From contig CAWIIF010000015.1 of NCBI GenBank assembly GCA_963836015.1, positions 868,001-932,000 of the forward strand: DNA of 64,000 nt. Direction: 5' to 3'. The stretch comes from CAWCDJ01 sp963836015. Its GTDB lineage: Bacteria; Acidobacteriota; Terriglobia; Bryobacterales; Bryobacteraceae. Under the pieces are notes generated by a model, which saw only the letters and a list, made by a program, of their open reading frames with translations, was not told the origin of the DNA and did no database searches. Below are positions 18,896 to 28,000 of this stretch, piece after piece. Numbering within the stretch: position 1 is the stretch's first letter; each line of letters opens with the position of its first letter. The translations under genes and the position numbers were made by a program.

Positions 18896-20014
18896 ATGCC
18901 GCTTGTCCTCCTGTTCCTGTTGGCCGCGGCGCTGCCAGGCGCCGAATTTCCCCAATGGCGTGAGACCACGATCACGGACTCCCTGAAGATGGGGTATCAG
19001 CTGGTTGCCGCCGATTTGAACCGTGACGGCCGGCCCGACCTGATCGTTGTCGATGAGCGCGGGACTGAGCTCGCCTGGTTCGAGAATCCCACATGGGAGC
19101 GTCACGTCATCATCAAGGACGTGCCGCGCACGATCAATCTCGACGTCTATGATTACGATGGCGACGGTATTCCCGAAATCGCAATGGGGCACAACTTCGA
19201 AACCGTCCCCGAAAAGAGCATCGGCAATGTCCTGATCCTCAAGAGCAGCCCCGATCCCCGGCAGCCCTGGACCGCGCGCGAAATCGATCGCATCCCCACC
19301 GTCCACCGCCTCCGCTGGATCGACCTCGCCGGGAATGGCAAGAAGGTGCTGCTGGTGGCGCCGATGATCGGCCCCAATGCGCATCCGCCCGACTACGCGG
19401 ACAACGTCCCCGTATACCTTTACCGCCCTGGCGTGTGGAAGCGCGAACTGTTCACGGCTCAACCTCGCGGCGTGCTCCACAGCATTCTGCCGGTTCGCTG
19501 GCGGGGACGCGGCGAGCAACTGATGACGGCCGACTTCCTGGGGATCCGCGCGTTTCTGAACAGGGGGCCGGTGGAGATCGCCAAGGGAGATCCACGCCCG
19601 TGCCCGCAATGCGGAACGAGCGAGATCAAAATCGGACATTTGGGAAAGCACCGGTTCATCGCAGCTATCGAACCGTGGCACGGCAACCAAATCGTGGTGT
19701 ACACCGAAGACGGGTCGAGGTGGAACCGCCACGTGATCGAGGCTTCGATGGTCAACGGTCACGCGCTTGCGGTCGGCGACTTGAACGGAGACGGCCGGGA
19801 CGAAATCGTAGCCGGTTTTCGTGGGGAGGGATTTCAGCTTTACGTCTTTACGGCTGACGATGGGAGCGGCGGGCGATGGACGCGACGGGTTCTCGACTCC
19901 GGCGGGATTGCAGCCGCGGACTGCAAAATCGCCGATTTCGATGGTAATGGCCGCCCCGCGATCGCTTGTGCCGGGGCGTCCACCGCGAACGTGAAACTGT
20001 ACAGGCAACGCTGA
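18896..20014 (+). CDS. Secreted FG-GAP/VCBS repeat protein
   Basis: A protein of 372 residues. A short signal peptide (LVLLFLLAAALPGAEF) is followed by an FG-GAP/VCBS-type beta-propeller. Calcium-loop motifs recur: DLNRDGRPDLIV, DYDGDGIPEIAMG, DLNGDGRDEIVAG and DFDGNGRPAIACA. Such propellers bind calcium and usually act in adhesion or as scaffolds; a CxxC pair (CPQCGTSE) in the middle could bind metal or form a disulfide. It may form a unit with the hydrolase at 18048, although it seems to have its own promoter. No catalytic domain is visible. Confidence 0.8.
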   Translation: MPLVLLFLLAAALPGAEFPQWRETTITDSLKMGYQLVAADLNRDGRPDLIVVDERGTELAWFENPTWERHVIIKDVPRTINLDVYDYDGDGIPEIAMGHNFETVPEKSIGNVLILKSSPDPRQPWTAREIDRIPTVHRLRWIDLAGNGKKVLLVAPMIGPNAHPPDYADNVPVYLYRPGVWKRELFTAQPRGVLHSILPVRWRGRGEQLMTADFLGIRAFLNRGPVEIAKGDPRPCPQCGTSEIKIGHLGKHRFIAAIEPWHGNQIVVYTEDGSRWNRHVIEASMVNGHALAVGDLNGDGRDEIVAGFRGEGFQLYVFTADDGSGGRWTRRVLDSGGIAAADCKIADFDGNGRPAIACAGASTANVKLYRQR

Positions 20015-20036
20015 GACGCCCGGCCGGAGCGGTTTT

Positions 20037-20300
20037 TCAAACTACCGGAAAACCGCCTCCTGCCACATTGGCCCGAGGGCGCAGCGCATCGCAGAACTGC
20101 GAGACGTCAGTTCCCGAAATCGGGATGAGCGCCTCGATCTCGACGGCCTCCCCCTCCTCCGTGAGCCAGCCTGCATCCCCTCTGCGCAGGTCAGCCGCGT
20201 CTCGTTGTGTCTTAATTACCACCCGCATCCGCTCACTGTCTGCAGCCAGTAATATCGCCTCGACCCGGAGCCCGCTCTGGTATCGAATCATCATCCGCAT
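20037..20300 (-). CDS. Small hypothetical protein
   Basis: A protein of 87 residues that I do not recognise. It begins MRMMIRYQSGLRVEAILL and is predicted to be mostly beta-strand with many charged residues; no signal peptide or membrane segment is seen. The ATG at 20300 is preceded by a strong GGAGGTG Shine-Dalgarno about 6 nt upstream, which supports real translation and rules out the longer upstream frame. It converges on the FG-GAP gene (22-bp gap) and is divergent from the haem-binding gene at 20431. A compact PilZ-like or regulatory beta-barrel is conceivable, but nothing in the sequence proves it. Confidence 0.6.
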   Translation of the reverse strand: MRMMIRYQSGLRVEAILLAADSERMRVVIKTQRDAADLRRGDAGWLTEEGEAVEIEALIPISGTDVSQFCDALRPRANVAGGGFPVV

Positions 20301-20430
20301 TGTGCTTTCACCTCCAGGCGTTTGAGCGATTATGCAGCACAGCGGTGGACAAATACGTCGATCTCTTTGGGTATGGATCAGAGGTCCTGTGGTAAATCGC
20401 CGCAATCAGTTGTATAAGGGAAGCGCAAAC

Positions 20431-20937
20431 ATGGAAGGGACGATGATCGCGAGACATACGGTGAAGCGGTATCTGCGGGTGGTTCTGCTCTCGGTGGTGA
20501 TTCTGCTGGCGGCGGCGTCGGTCTTCACGGCTCCGGCTAAATCCCCCGGCGAGAACTTGCCGATCCTGGTGGGCGCCCGGATCGATCCCCACGTGTTGTC
20601 CCTCTTGAAGCGCTCCTGCGGAGATTGTCATTCCGAAGCGACGCACTATCCCTGGTACGCTTACGTCGCACCGGTTTCCTGGTTGATTCAGAGCGACATT
20701 TCGCGCGGCCGCCGGCATCTCGACCTGTCGCGCTGGAGCGACTATCCGCTGGTGCGGCGGGAGCGGAGCCTCTCGGAGATCGCCAACCAGGTCAAAGATC
20801 GTGATATGCCGCTGCCGCAATACACGCTGATCCATCGGGATGCGAGGCTATCGGACGCCGACGTGAACGCGATCTTCCAGTGGACCCAGACGGAGCGCGC
20901 GCGCTTGATCGAAGAGAGCACGGCCGGCAGCCGGTAG
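20431..20937 (+). CDS. Haem-binding domain protein with CxxCH
   Basis: A protein of 168 residues with an N-terminal membrane anchor or signal (VVLLSVVILLAAASVF). The haem_bd-type domain that follows carries the c-type haem motif CGDCH, then SEATHYPWYAYVAPVSWL, then SRGRRHLDLSRW. This pattern is typical of small periplasmic cytochrome-like proteins in Bacteroidetes and Acidobacteriota. It probably acts in periplasmic electron transfer. The ATG at 20431 is chosen because AAGGGAAG lies just upstream and the hydrophobic segment follows. It ends 2 bp before the convergent gene at 20940. Confidence 0.82.
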   Translation: MEGTMIARHTVKRYLRVVLLSVVILLAAASVFTAPAKSPGENLPILVGARIDPHVLSLLKRSCGDCHSEATHYPWYAYVAPVSWLIQSDISRGRRHLDLSRWSDYPLVRRERSLSEIANQVKDRDMPLPQYTLIHRDARLSDADVNAIFQWTQTERARLIEESTAGSR

Positions 20938-20939
20938 GC

Positions 20940-22214
20940 TCAGATGCTCAACCAGTCCTTCAGATGGTGGAACACCACGGGCAGCTTCACCGGGCCGGAT
21001 GCGCTCATCAGGGGAAAATCGGGCGGCGCCAGCACAATCATTTCCTCCATGCCGTCGCCGACGAAGAGGTATGCCGTGTTATTCCGATACTCCACATACT
21101 TTTCGAACTCCTGCCAGACGTATTGGTAGAAGATCTCCAGGTCCACGTAAGAGCCGAGCGTATCCATCTGCGACGGAATCGGATTGGTGGCATCCTGGTC
21201 GGCGTAAATCAGCAGGCTGCTGAAGGGCTTCACCTTGTTTCGGATGCCGAATCCGACAATCGCCACCGACGGCCGGGCGCGCCGGACGGCCTGCACCGCG
21301 GCCCACTCCACGAAGGTATTGTTGACCAGCAGAGTGCCATTGCCGCTCAGCAGGATGGCGCGGGCGAATTCGGCGAGGATCGGGTCCCTCGCAAGGGGGC
21401 CTTCCGACGCGAGAATCTTCAACTGCTTGAGGCGCGCGCTGAGCTGCCGTGGACCGGGAACCTGCTGCGCCTCCACCACGCTGCGCACTTCCTGCATCAG
21501 CCGTTTCCGATAGCTGTCGAGCGCATCGTAGCTGTATTTGACGACCGGCGAGCCTTCGGCGGACAGCCGGGAAAGGCCGCTGCCGGCTTCGACCACCCAG
21601 GAGCTGTACGGGCCGCCTTTGGGCCCGGCCGCGAACAATTCCGCGATGCCCGGCGCGCGGCGGTCCTGCGTTTCGCCGGTGAGCAGAAGGGGCAGAAAGT
21701 CTTCAATCCGCTCGGGCGCTTGAACGGCAACGCGCTTTCCGCGATCCTGCAGGCGCAGCCACATCCGGTCGGGATCCGCGGGCAACTGCGCCGGCGCGGC
21801 CACGATTACCAGGCGCGCGTGTCCATTGCGCGCCACTTCCGCGTCGAGCACGGGATCGAGCCGGGAGAAAACCTGGGCGATGGCGCCCCGCCATTCGGAA
21901 TAATGCGGATTCCGGTTGAGGAAGTCCACCTGCGCGAGCGAAAACTGGCCGCGCGGGAAGGTGGACTCATTGACGCCCATGGTGCGCTCGACGGTGCGCA
22001 CTTTCTCGAACAACTGGTCCACGGCCTGCGAATCCGAGCGGTCGAGCAATCCGAACAGGCGCTCGTAGTAGCTGCGCTCGGCGGGAAACAGAAGCTCCCA
22101 ATCCTTCATCTGGTCGAGACAGAAGGAGGCGAACGACACCGGCAGGCGGTCGAGCAACCCTTTCTCGATCAGGGCCTGCAAAGCGGGCGAGACTTTGAGA
22201 ACGTTCGCGGGCAT
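20940..22214 (-). CDS. Unknown protein, last gene of the receptor-molybdoenzyme operon
   Basis: A protein of 424 residues that I cannot assign to a family. It has no signal peptide or clear membrane helix, begins MPANVLKVSPALQALIEKG, and has mixed alpha/beta character. Notable pieces are the Rossmann-like strand LVIVAAPAQL, SVAIVGFGIRNK, and an aromatic-rich C-terminus (LEIFYQYVWQEFEKYVEY, VVFHHLKDWLSI). Its ATG overlaps the stop of the preceding gene (TAATG at 22212-22216), so translation is coupled to the phosphatase-fold protein and the two may interact. It is the fifth and last gene of the operon 28627-20940. Confidence 0.7.
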   Translation of the reverse strand: MPANVLKVSPALQALIEKGLLDRLPVSFASFCLDQMKDWELLFPAERSYYERLFGLLDRSDSQAVDQLFEKVRTVERTMGVNESTFPRGQFSLAQVDFLNRNPHYSEWRGAIAQVFSRLDPVLDAEVARNGHARLVIVAAPAQLPADPDRMWLRLQDRGKRVAVQAPERIEDFLPLLLTGETQDRRAPGIAELFAAGPKGGPYSSWVVEAGSGLSRLSAEGSPVVKYSYDALDSYRKRLMQEVRSVVEAQQVPGPRQLSARLKQLKILASEGPLARDPILAEFARAILLSGNGTLLVNNTFVEWAAVQAVRRARPSVAIVGFGIRNKVKPFSSLLIYADQDATNPIPSQMDTLGSYVDLEIFYQYVWQEFEKYVEYRNNTAYLFVGDGMEEMIVLAPPDFPLMSASGPVKLPVVFHHLKDWLSI

Positions 22215-23371
22215 TACAGCAAAAGCTCTCGCATGGGGGTGCCGGCCATTCCGGATGCCTTCACACCCAGCAGCTGCGCGGCCGTGGCCGCGACATCGAT
22301 ATGGTGCACGGGCCGCTCGGTTTCCCCGCGGGGAACGCCGGCGCCGGCCGCGAGTAGCCACATGTTCCTGCAGGAAGGGTCTCCGCTCCGGTGGTTCAAA
22401 AAGCCGTTGGCCGCGTTCTGGTCGCCGTCGCGCCCCAGCTCCGGCAGAATCAGCACCGTCGTTTTGTCCTTGTAATGGGGATTGCTTTGGACCTCGTCCC
22501 AGAGCATGCCGGTGAGCCGGTCCGTGCGGGTGATGGCCGCGAGGTATAGCGAGTAGGATCCCCAGTGGGCGACATCCATATCCCAGAAATTCACCAGGAT
22601 CAGGCGCGGAGCGAATTCCCGCATGATTTCGCGTGTGATGAAGAAGGTGAGCTCGTCCCCCGATGTGGGCGCCTCCGGCCCGTTGATATACTCCATCAGC
22701 CCGTGCAGGAGGGTCTCGCGCACCTGGCGGTCCAACTTGCGCCCGGCCTGGAAGATCGTCCAGCCGACTCCCTCGTAGCCCTCGCTCAAAACGCCTTCCA
22801 GCCGCCGCAGAATGTTGTCGCGGCTGGCCACGCCCTGCTCCGTGCCCTTCTTGACCACGTCTTGGACAGCCTCCAGGAGCAGTTGTTTGGGGAGGACGAC
22901 GTTGGCGCCGTAGTTCGGGCCGAGATCGCGGTCTGAGCCGCAGCCCATCGAAGCGAAACTCTTGTTGGTGGCCACGGCCCACGCATCGAGCGGGCCCGCG
23001 CCGGTCTGCTTACGGAAGAACTCGAACAGCGTGGGACCGGCTGGAGGCTGGAATCCGAAATCGTCCACGCGCTGCCAGTTGCCCGTGAGGATGCTGGCGG
23101 TGGAATTGAAGTGCGAGAGGACGCCCGAGTTGACGCAGTTCTGGAAAAAATGGCCGTGGGGCCGGAGTTCCACAAGGCGCGGGATGTTGCGCAGACCTTC
23201 GGGAGCAAACGTTTCCGAATAGCGCACACCTCCGCCGAAGGTGACGATGATGACTTTGTTCGTGGGCCGGGCCGCGTAGGCCTCCTGGCCGCGCAGCGGA
23301 GCCGGCACGATCCGGTTGGCGATGGAGAGCCCGGCAAGCTGCACGAACCGCCGCTTGGAAAGACGCACCAC
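22214..23371 (-). CDS. Alkaline-phosphatase-superfamily-like (DUF1501-like) exported protein
   Basis: A protein of 385 residues with a Tat-like N-terminus (SKRRFVQLAGLSIANRI). The body resembles the alkaline phosphatase/sulfatase superfamily as seen in DUF1501-type proteins: VIIVTFGGGVRYSETF near the start, HFNSTASILTGNW, VNFWDMDVAHWGSY, VLILPELGRDGD and VHHIDVAATAAQLLG near the end. The usual Ser/Thr/Cys nucleophile of true phosphatases is not obvious, so it may be non-hydrolytic. The start is the GTG at 23371, two bases after the upstream stop, and its own stop overlaps the next start. The position in the operon implies work with the molybdoenzyme. Confidence 0.68.
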   Translation of the reverse strand: MVRLSKRRFVQLAGLSIANRIVPAPLRGQEAYAARPTNKVIIVTFGGGVRYSETFAPEGLRNIPRLVELRPHGHFFQNCVNSGVLSHFNSTASILTGNWQRVDDFGFQPPAGPTLFEFFRKQTGAGPLDAWAVATNKSFASMGCGSDRDLGPNYGANVVLPKQLLLEAVQDVVKKGTEQGVASRDNILRRLEGVLSEGYEGVGWTIFQAGRKLDRQVRETLLHGLMEYINGPEAPTSGDELTFFITREIMREFAPRLILVNFWDMDVAHWGSYSLYLAAITRTDRLTGMLWDEVQSNPHYKDKTTVLILPELGRDGDQNAANGFLNHRSGDPSCRNMWLLAAGAGVPRGETERPVHHIDVAATAAQLLGVKASGMAGTPMRELLL

Positions 23372-23373
23372 GG

Positions 23374-24072
23374 TCAGTACTCCGTGATCTCACCGCCGGA
23401 GATTTTCCGGCGCTCCCCCGCTCCCAGATCGAGCGGATGATCGTACCCGGATTTGATCTCACCCGTGGGAGAGTAATAGGGTCCAAGGTCGCAAGCCATG
23501 CTGCCCTTGCCTTCCGCGACGAACTCGACGGAGGTGATGAGCTTGGCCGATTTGTAACCGTAGCGGCCGGGGTCGATCAGGCGCAGCGGTGCGCCATGAC
23601 GGTCGGCCAGCGGTTTCCCGGCCATGTCGAGCACCAGCATGACGCGCGGCTTGAGCAGGTCTTCGATGGAGAAGTACTCGTACCAGCGGTCGGCGCAATC
23701 GAATCGCACGGCTTTGGCGGTCCGCAGGGGCTTGGCCGCTTCGAGGAGGTGGCCGAAACGGAAGCCTCCCCAATTGGTCCGCGACGACCAGCACTGCACG
23801 CACTTCATCCGTGTGTTCTGGACTTCCTGGGGAAGGCGGCGCAGATCGCCGATGGAAAGCGAGTGCGGCTTTTCCACGAGGCCGTGGATCTTCAACTGGT
23901 AGGTGGCCGGATCGATGGCCTGCACCGGGTTGTACCACATCAGGCGAAAGCCCAGTTCGTCCGCCTCGTCGCTGGGCAGAAGGAGCTTGCCTTTAGGGTT
24001 GTCGGCGTTGAGCCTGGCGGCCGAAACCGCTGCGGCAGCGAGGAATCGTCGTCGATTCATGGGCAGCCTCAT
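23374..24072 (-). CDS. Sulfite oxidase-type molybdopterin oxidoreductase (MsrP/YedY-like)
   Basis: A protein of 232 residues, with the start fixed by an ATGA overlap with the upstream TPR gene. The N-terminus NRRRFLAAAAVSAA is Tat-like. The sulfite-oxidase-type Moco domain follows. The molybdenum-ligating cysteine is probably C91 in MKCVQCWSSRTNWGGF, corresponding to the RCVEAWS region of MsrP. Later pieces DLLKPRVMLVLDMAGKPL, DRHGAPLRLI and RYGYKSAKLI are standard for the family. There is no C-terminal Ig-like dimerisation domain, so it is a short MsrP-like enzyme. It probably reduces or oxidises a periplasmic substrate; a haem partner such as MsrQ is not encoded alongside. The second Cys (C94) is an unusual addition. 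Confidence 0.85.
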   Translation of the reverse strand: MRLPMNRRRFLAAAAVSAARLNADNPKGKLLLPSDEADELGFRLMWYNPVQAIDPATYQLKIHGLVEKPHSLSIGDLRRLPQEVQNTRMKCVQCWSSRTNWGGFRFGHLLEAAKPLRTAKAVRFDCADRWYEYFSIEDLLKPRVMLVLDMAGKPLADRHGAPLRLIDPGRYGYKSAKLITSVEFVAEGKGSMACDLGPYYSPTGEIKSGYDHPLDLGAGERRKISGGEITEY

Positions 24073-25022
24073 TGTATATCACCCGCTAGTTTGGCATGGA
24101 GCGCCCGCTCGGCGCGCGCGCGATCGGTTTTCCCCAGTCGGTCGTACAGGCGCGCCAGGCGGTAGTGCGCCACGGGATCGCCGGGATTCAGTTGCGCACT
24201 GCGCTCGAACTCCTGCGCGGCCTCCTCGAATTTGCCCTGCTCGTCGAGCAGCGCGCCGAGCGCGAAGTGCGACTCCCAAAACTGGTTGTTGAGCGTTATG
24301 GACTGGCGCAGCAGTGCCTCGGCTTGCCCGGAATGTCCGATCGCGAGCGCCTTACCGTAGAGGTAGCTGCTCAGATAGTTGCCTGGGGCGCGCCTGGCGA
24401 ATGCCGCGAAGGCGTTGGTGATGGCGGGCAACTGGTCCTCCGCCTGGTCCAGCATGCGGCCGAGGAAGACGTAGGGCTGCTCGACATCGGGATCCAGCCG
24501 GATCGTACTCAGGAAGGCGGAGATGGCTTCCGGAAAACGCCGAAGTCCGTAGTACGCTACGCCGGCGGCCAGCTCGAGCTGCGGGCTCTTGTCGAAATTT
24601 TTGCGGCCGGCGTTGAGTGTGTCCAGCGCGGCGGCGAAATCCTGCTTCTTGAGGCGTAGCTGCGCGAGTTCGAAATAGTAGTTTTCCGTGTACGGGTCCT
24701 TGCGGATGGCGGCCTGGAGCAGTTCGGCGGCTTTCGCATCATTCGCGGTTTCCGAATAATATCGCGCCAGTCCGTCGAGGATCGGGGCGTCGGGGGCCAG
24801 GGCTTCCACCTTTCCCGCTGCCGCCTGTGCGGAGGGCAGTTTATGCAGCTTCCAGTAAGTCTGCGCCAGCGCCAGCCAAACTCGGGCGTCCCGCGGCTCC
24901 AGCCGCGATGCAGCCTCCAACTGAGACTCGGCCGTTGGCAGATTGTTGTTGTTGAGGGCGGTCAGCCCGGCGTGAAATGCACTGTCGAACTGACCGGCAA
25001 AAAGGACCAGAAAAAACCACAT
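24069..25022 (-). CDS. Tetratricopeptide repeat protein
   Basis: A protein of 317 residues. A short hydrophobic N-terminus (MWFFLVLFAGQF) may export or anchor it. At least seven TPR-type helix pairs follow, visible as repeated A-L-x8-A-x3-L patterns (LAQTYWKLHKLPSAQAA, FALGALLDEQGKFEEAA, YRLARLYDRLGKTDRAR). TPR proteins are protein-protein scaffolds; here it would act in the periplasm or at the membrane, between the receptor and the molybdoenzyme encoded by flanking genes. It starts 53 bp after the receptor stop and overlaps the next gene by 4 bp. Confidence 0.85.
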   Translation of the reverse strand: MWFFLVLFAGQFDSAFHAGLTALNNNNLPTAESQLEAASRLEPRDARVWLALAQTYWKLHKLPSAQAAAGKVEALAPDAPILDGLARYYSETANDAKAAELLQAAIRKDPYTENYYFELAQLRLKKQDFAAALDTLNAGRKNFDKSPQLELAAGVAYYGLRRFPEAISAFLSTIRLDPDVEQPYVFLGRMLDQAEDQLPAITNAFAAFARRAPGNYLSSYLYGKALAIGHSGQAEALLRQSITLNNQFWESHFALGALLDEQGKFEEAAQEFERSAQLNPGDPVAHYRLARLYDRLGKTDRARAERALHAKLAGDIQ

Positions 25023-25075
25023 GGTGGACTGAGGGGAGGGACATCGCCCTCCCCTCGATTGATGCTACTACACCC

Positions 25076-28000
25076 TTAGAACGACAAGCGCAGCGAGAAC
25101 TGAACGTGACGTTCGGTAGCGGGGGCCGTGCTGGTGATTCTGCCGAAGTTGCCGTTTCCACCCAGCGCCCGGGCATCCTGCAAATTGCCGTCCGGCGTGT
25201 TGAAGATGGGCGTGTTGGCGAAGTTAAACGACTCGGCGCGGAACTGGACCTTCCAGCGTTCGGTGATCTTGAAATCCTTGAACACCGACAGATCCAGGGT
25301 ACGGGTGCCGGGCCCGGTCTGGCTTTGCAGGCCGAGATTGCCGCCTGTAAGCGCTGCCGGAACCGCCACGTTGCTGATGTCAAACCACTCGGCCGGGTCG
25401 CGGCCGTTCGCCGGAGCTGCGTTGGGGTTCATCCCCGAGATTGCATCCGGGCGGCAGGCGCCCCAAACACCCTGGCAACCGTTGTAGCGAAGAGTGTAAG
25501 GTACGCCGGTCCGCAAGGTCACGATCCCGTTCATATGCCAGTTGCCCACGACCATGTCCGCGACCCGGTTCATGTTGGCGCCCAGGGATTTGCCGCGGCC
25601 GAATGGCACGTCGTAGTTGAACGCGGTAGTGAAGCTATGCCGGATATCCCACGATGCGCTGGAGTATTCCGAAGCAAAGTTGGTCGGATCCGGGGTGCCC
25701 AGGCCGCCCGAACCGCTCAGCGGAGTGCCGCTGTTCGCCATCGTGTGGCTCCAGGTATACGAAGTCAGGAATTGCAGCCCCTTGGAGAACCGCTTTTCCA
25801 GCTTGGCGGAAAGGGCAGCGTAGTTGCCGTAGCCAAACGAGGACGTCGTCGAGAGACCGTTGCCGATCGACGCGCAGGCCGGGCAGTTGGGAGGCGGCAG
25901 AATTTCCCGCTGCGTCTCGGTTGTGATGGCGGAGTTCGTGGTGCCGATGTTCGTCGCGGGATCGGCGTTCCACAGAATCACCTGGTGCGACTGGTGGTTG
26001 CCTTCGTAACCCACTTCGAGGGCCATCTGGCCGGGCAGTTCGCGCTGGACCACGAAGTTCCACTTTTGCACCAGCGGATTGCGGAAGTCGGGCTGAACCC
26101 CGCGGAAGGAAACGGGGGCCGGCAGGGTGAACACGTTGAGCGGATACCCTCCGGTCAGGCCGTTCGGGAAGTACTGGCAGCCGGTACACTGCTGCTGGGA
26201 TACGCCGATGAAGCTGCTCACGCCGTTGGAGCGGGTCAGGTTGACCGTCTCATTGAACGGCACACCCTCGCCGCGGTTGGGGCTTCCTCCCTGGTTCTCC
26301 TCGCCGCCGTAGAACATGCCGAATCCGACGCGGATGACGGTCTTATCCATCACCTGGTAGGCGATGCCGAGACGCGGGCCGAAGTCGAATTTATCCCACG
26401 GGATTAACGTGCTCGCTACCTGTCCGCGCGATACGTTGATGGTCGGGAACGCTGTCGCGAAGTTCGGGGGCAGCGGCAGATCCTGGTTCGGACCCTTGGG
26501 GATGTAGAGTGTCAGGCTCTGTAGATCGAAATTGGCCTGGTGCCCGAACCGCTCGTCGATCGGCGACCACAATTCGTACCGCAAGCCGAGATTGATGGTC
26601 AGCTTCGAGTTGACCCTCCAGTCATCCTGCGCGTATCCGGCGTAGGCCACCTTCTGCGACGAGACGAAATTGGTGGTGGAGATGTTGCCGCTGTCGATCT
26701 GCCCCAGCAGGGCTGATGCGATGGGGTCGCCCGTCACGGTGTTGATGGCCGCGCCGGTCGAGCCCTTGGTGGTCAGGGGAAATGCCGTTTCGTTCTGGTT
26801 GTATCCGATGTTTCCATGCGGATCGGGGACCTGGAAGAACGGGAACTTGATCGGCCGGAACTCGACGCCGAACTTGAGAGCGTGAGAGCCTTTATTCACG
26901 GCCACGTTCTGGATGAAGTCCCAGACGTTGTTGAATTCCTTGGTGGGAATCCAGTCGTTCGCGCCGGTTTGCGCATAGCCGTTGCTGAAGCCGATTTGCG
27001 GCAGCCCGCCGTTGTTGGCCGTAGCCGTCGTGGGGTTGTACCCGCCGATTCCAAATTGCGCGAACAGGTCGGTGGACGGGTTAGCGCCCAGCCGCGACGT
27101 AACCAGCCGCGTGAAGCCGACTCGCGTTTCCGAAATCAGCGTGGGGCTCCAAACGCGCGTGTAGCTCATCTGGGCATTGCGGCTAAGGTCGATCTCGCCC
27201 GCGCCATTGAACGGAGAACCATCGAGCGCACCGGGGAACGGTACGCCGTCGGCCTTGGAGGTATTCGCCCAGCTCAACGAGCCGAACAGGCTGTCCTTGT
27301 TGCTGATGTGGTAGTCCACTCGGCCATCGCCCTGATCGGTGACTTGCTTGCCGGGCGTAACGTAGAAGTAGTCGTTGGCCGGGTAGGTGCCCGTCTTGAT
27401 GGTTTGGTTGGTCGCCGGATACTCCTGCAGAATCTTCGCAAAGGCGGGATCCATGCGGGATTGCGGAATCTGATTGCCGATGAACGGAGTTCTCGACACC
27501 GGTGCTCCGCTCGAGTTGTACACGGTCGAGAGCGGATCGTAGATCACGCCCTGCGCGATGGACGATCCGGAAATCGGATCGCTACCGATGACTCCGGCCA
27601 GCTCGCTTGAAAAATCGCCCTTCTTCATCGCGGCGGTCGGAATGGTGGAGAATCCCGCGTAGCCGAGGTTCTGCACGGAACCGCCGGAATCGGCGATGCG
27701 CGTCCCCTGATAGTCGCCGAACATGAAGAGCTTGTTCTTCAGGATCGGGCCGCCGGCAGTTGCGCCGAACTGGTTCTGGGCGAACGGACCGCGCTGCACA
27801 CCGGCCAGGTTGTTCTCCCAGCGATTCGCGTCCAGGTCTTTGTTCTGCAGAATCTCGAACAGGCTGCCGTGCAGTTCGTTGGTACCGGATTTCAGGTTGA
27901 CGTTGACCACGCCGCCCGCCGCACGCCCGTATTCGGCGTTGTACCCGTTGGTGATCACGTTCATCTCACCGATGGCTTCCACCGAAGGGCCGATCGCGTA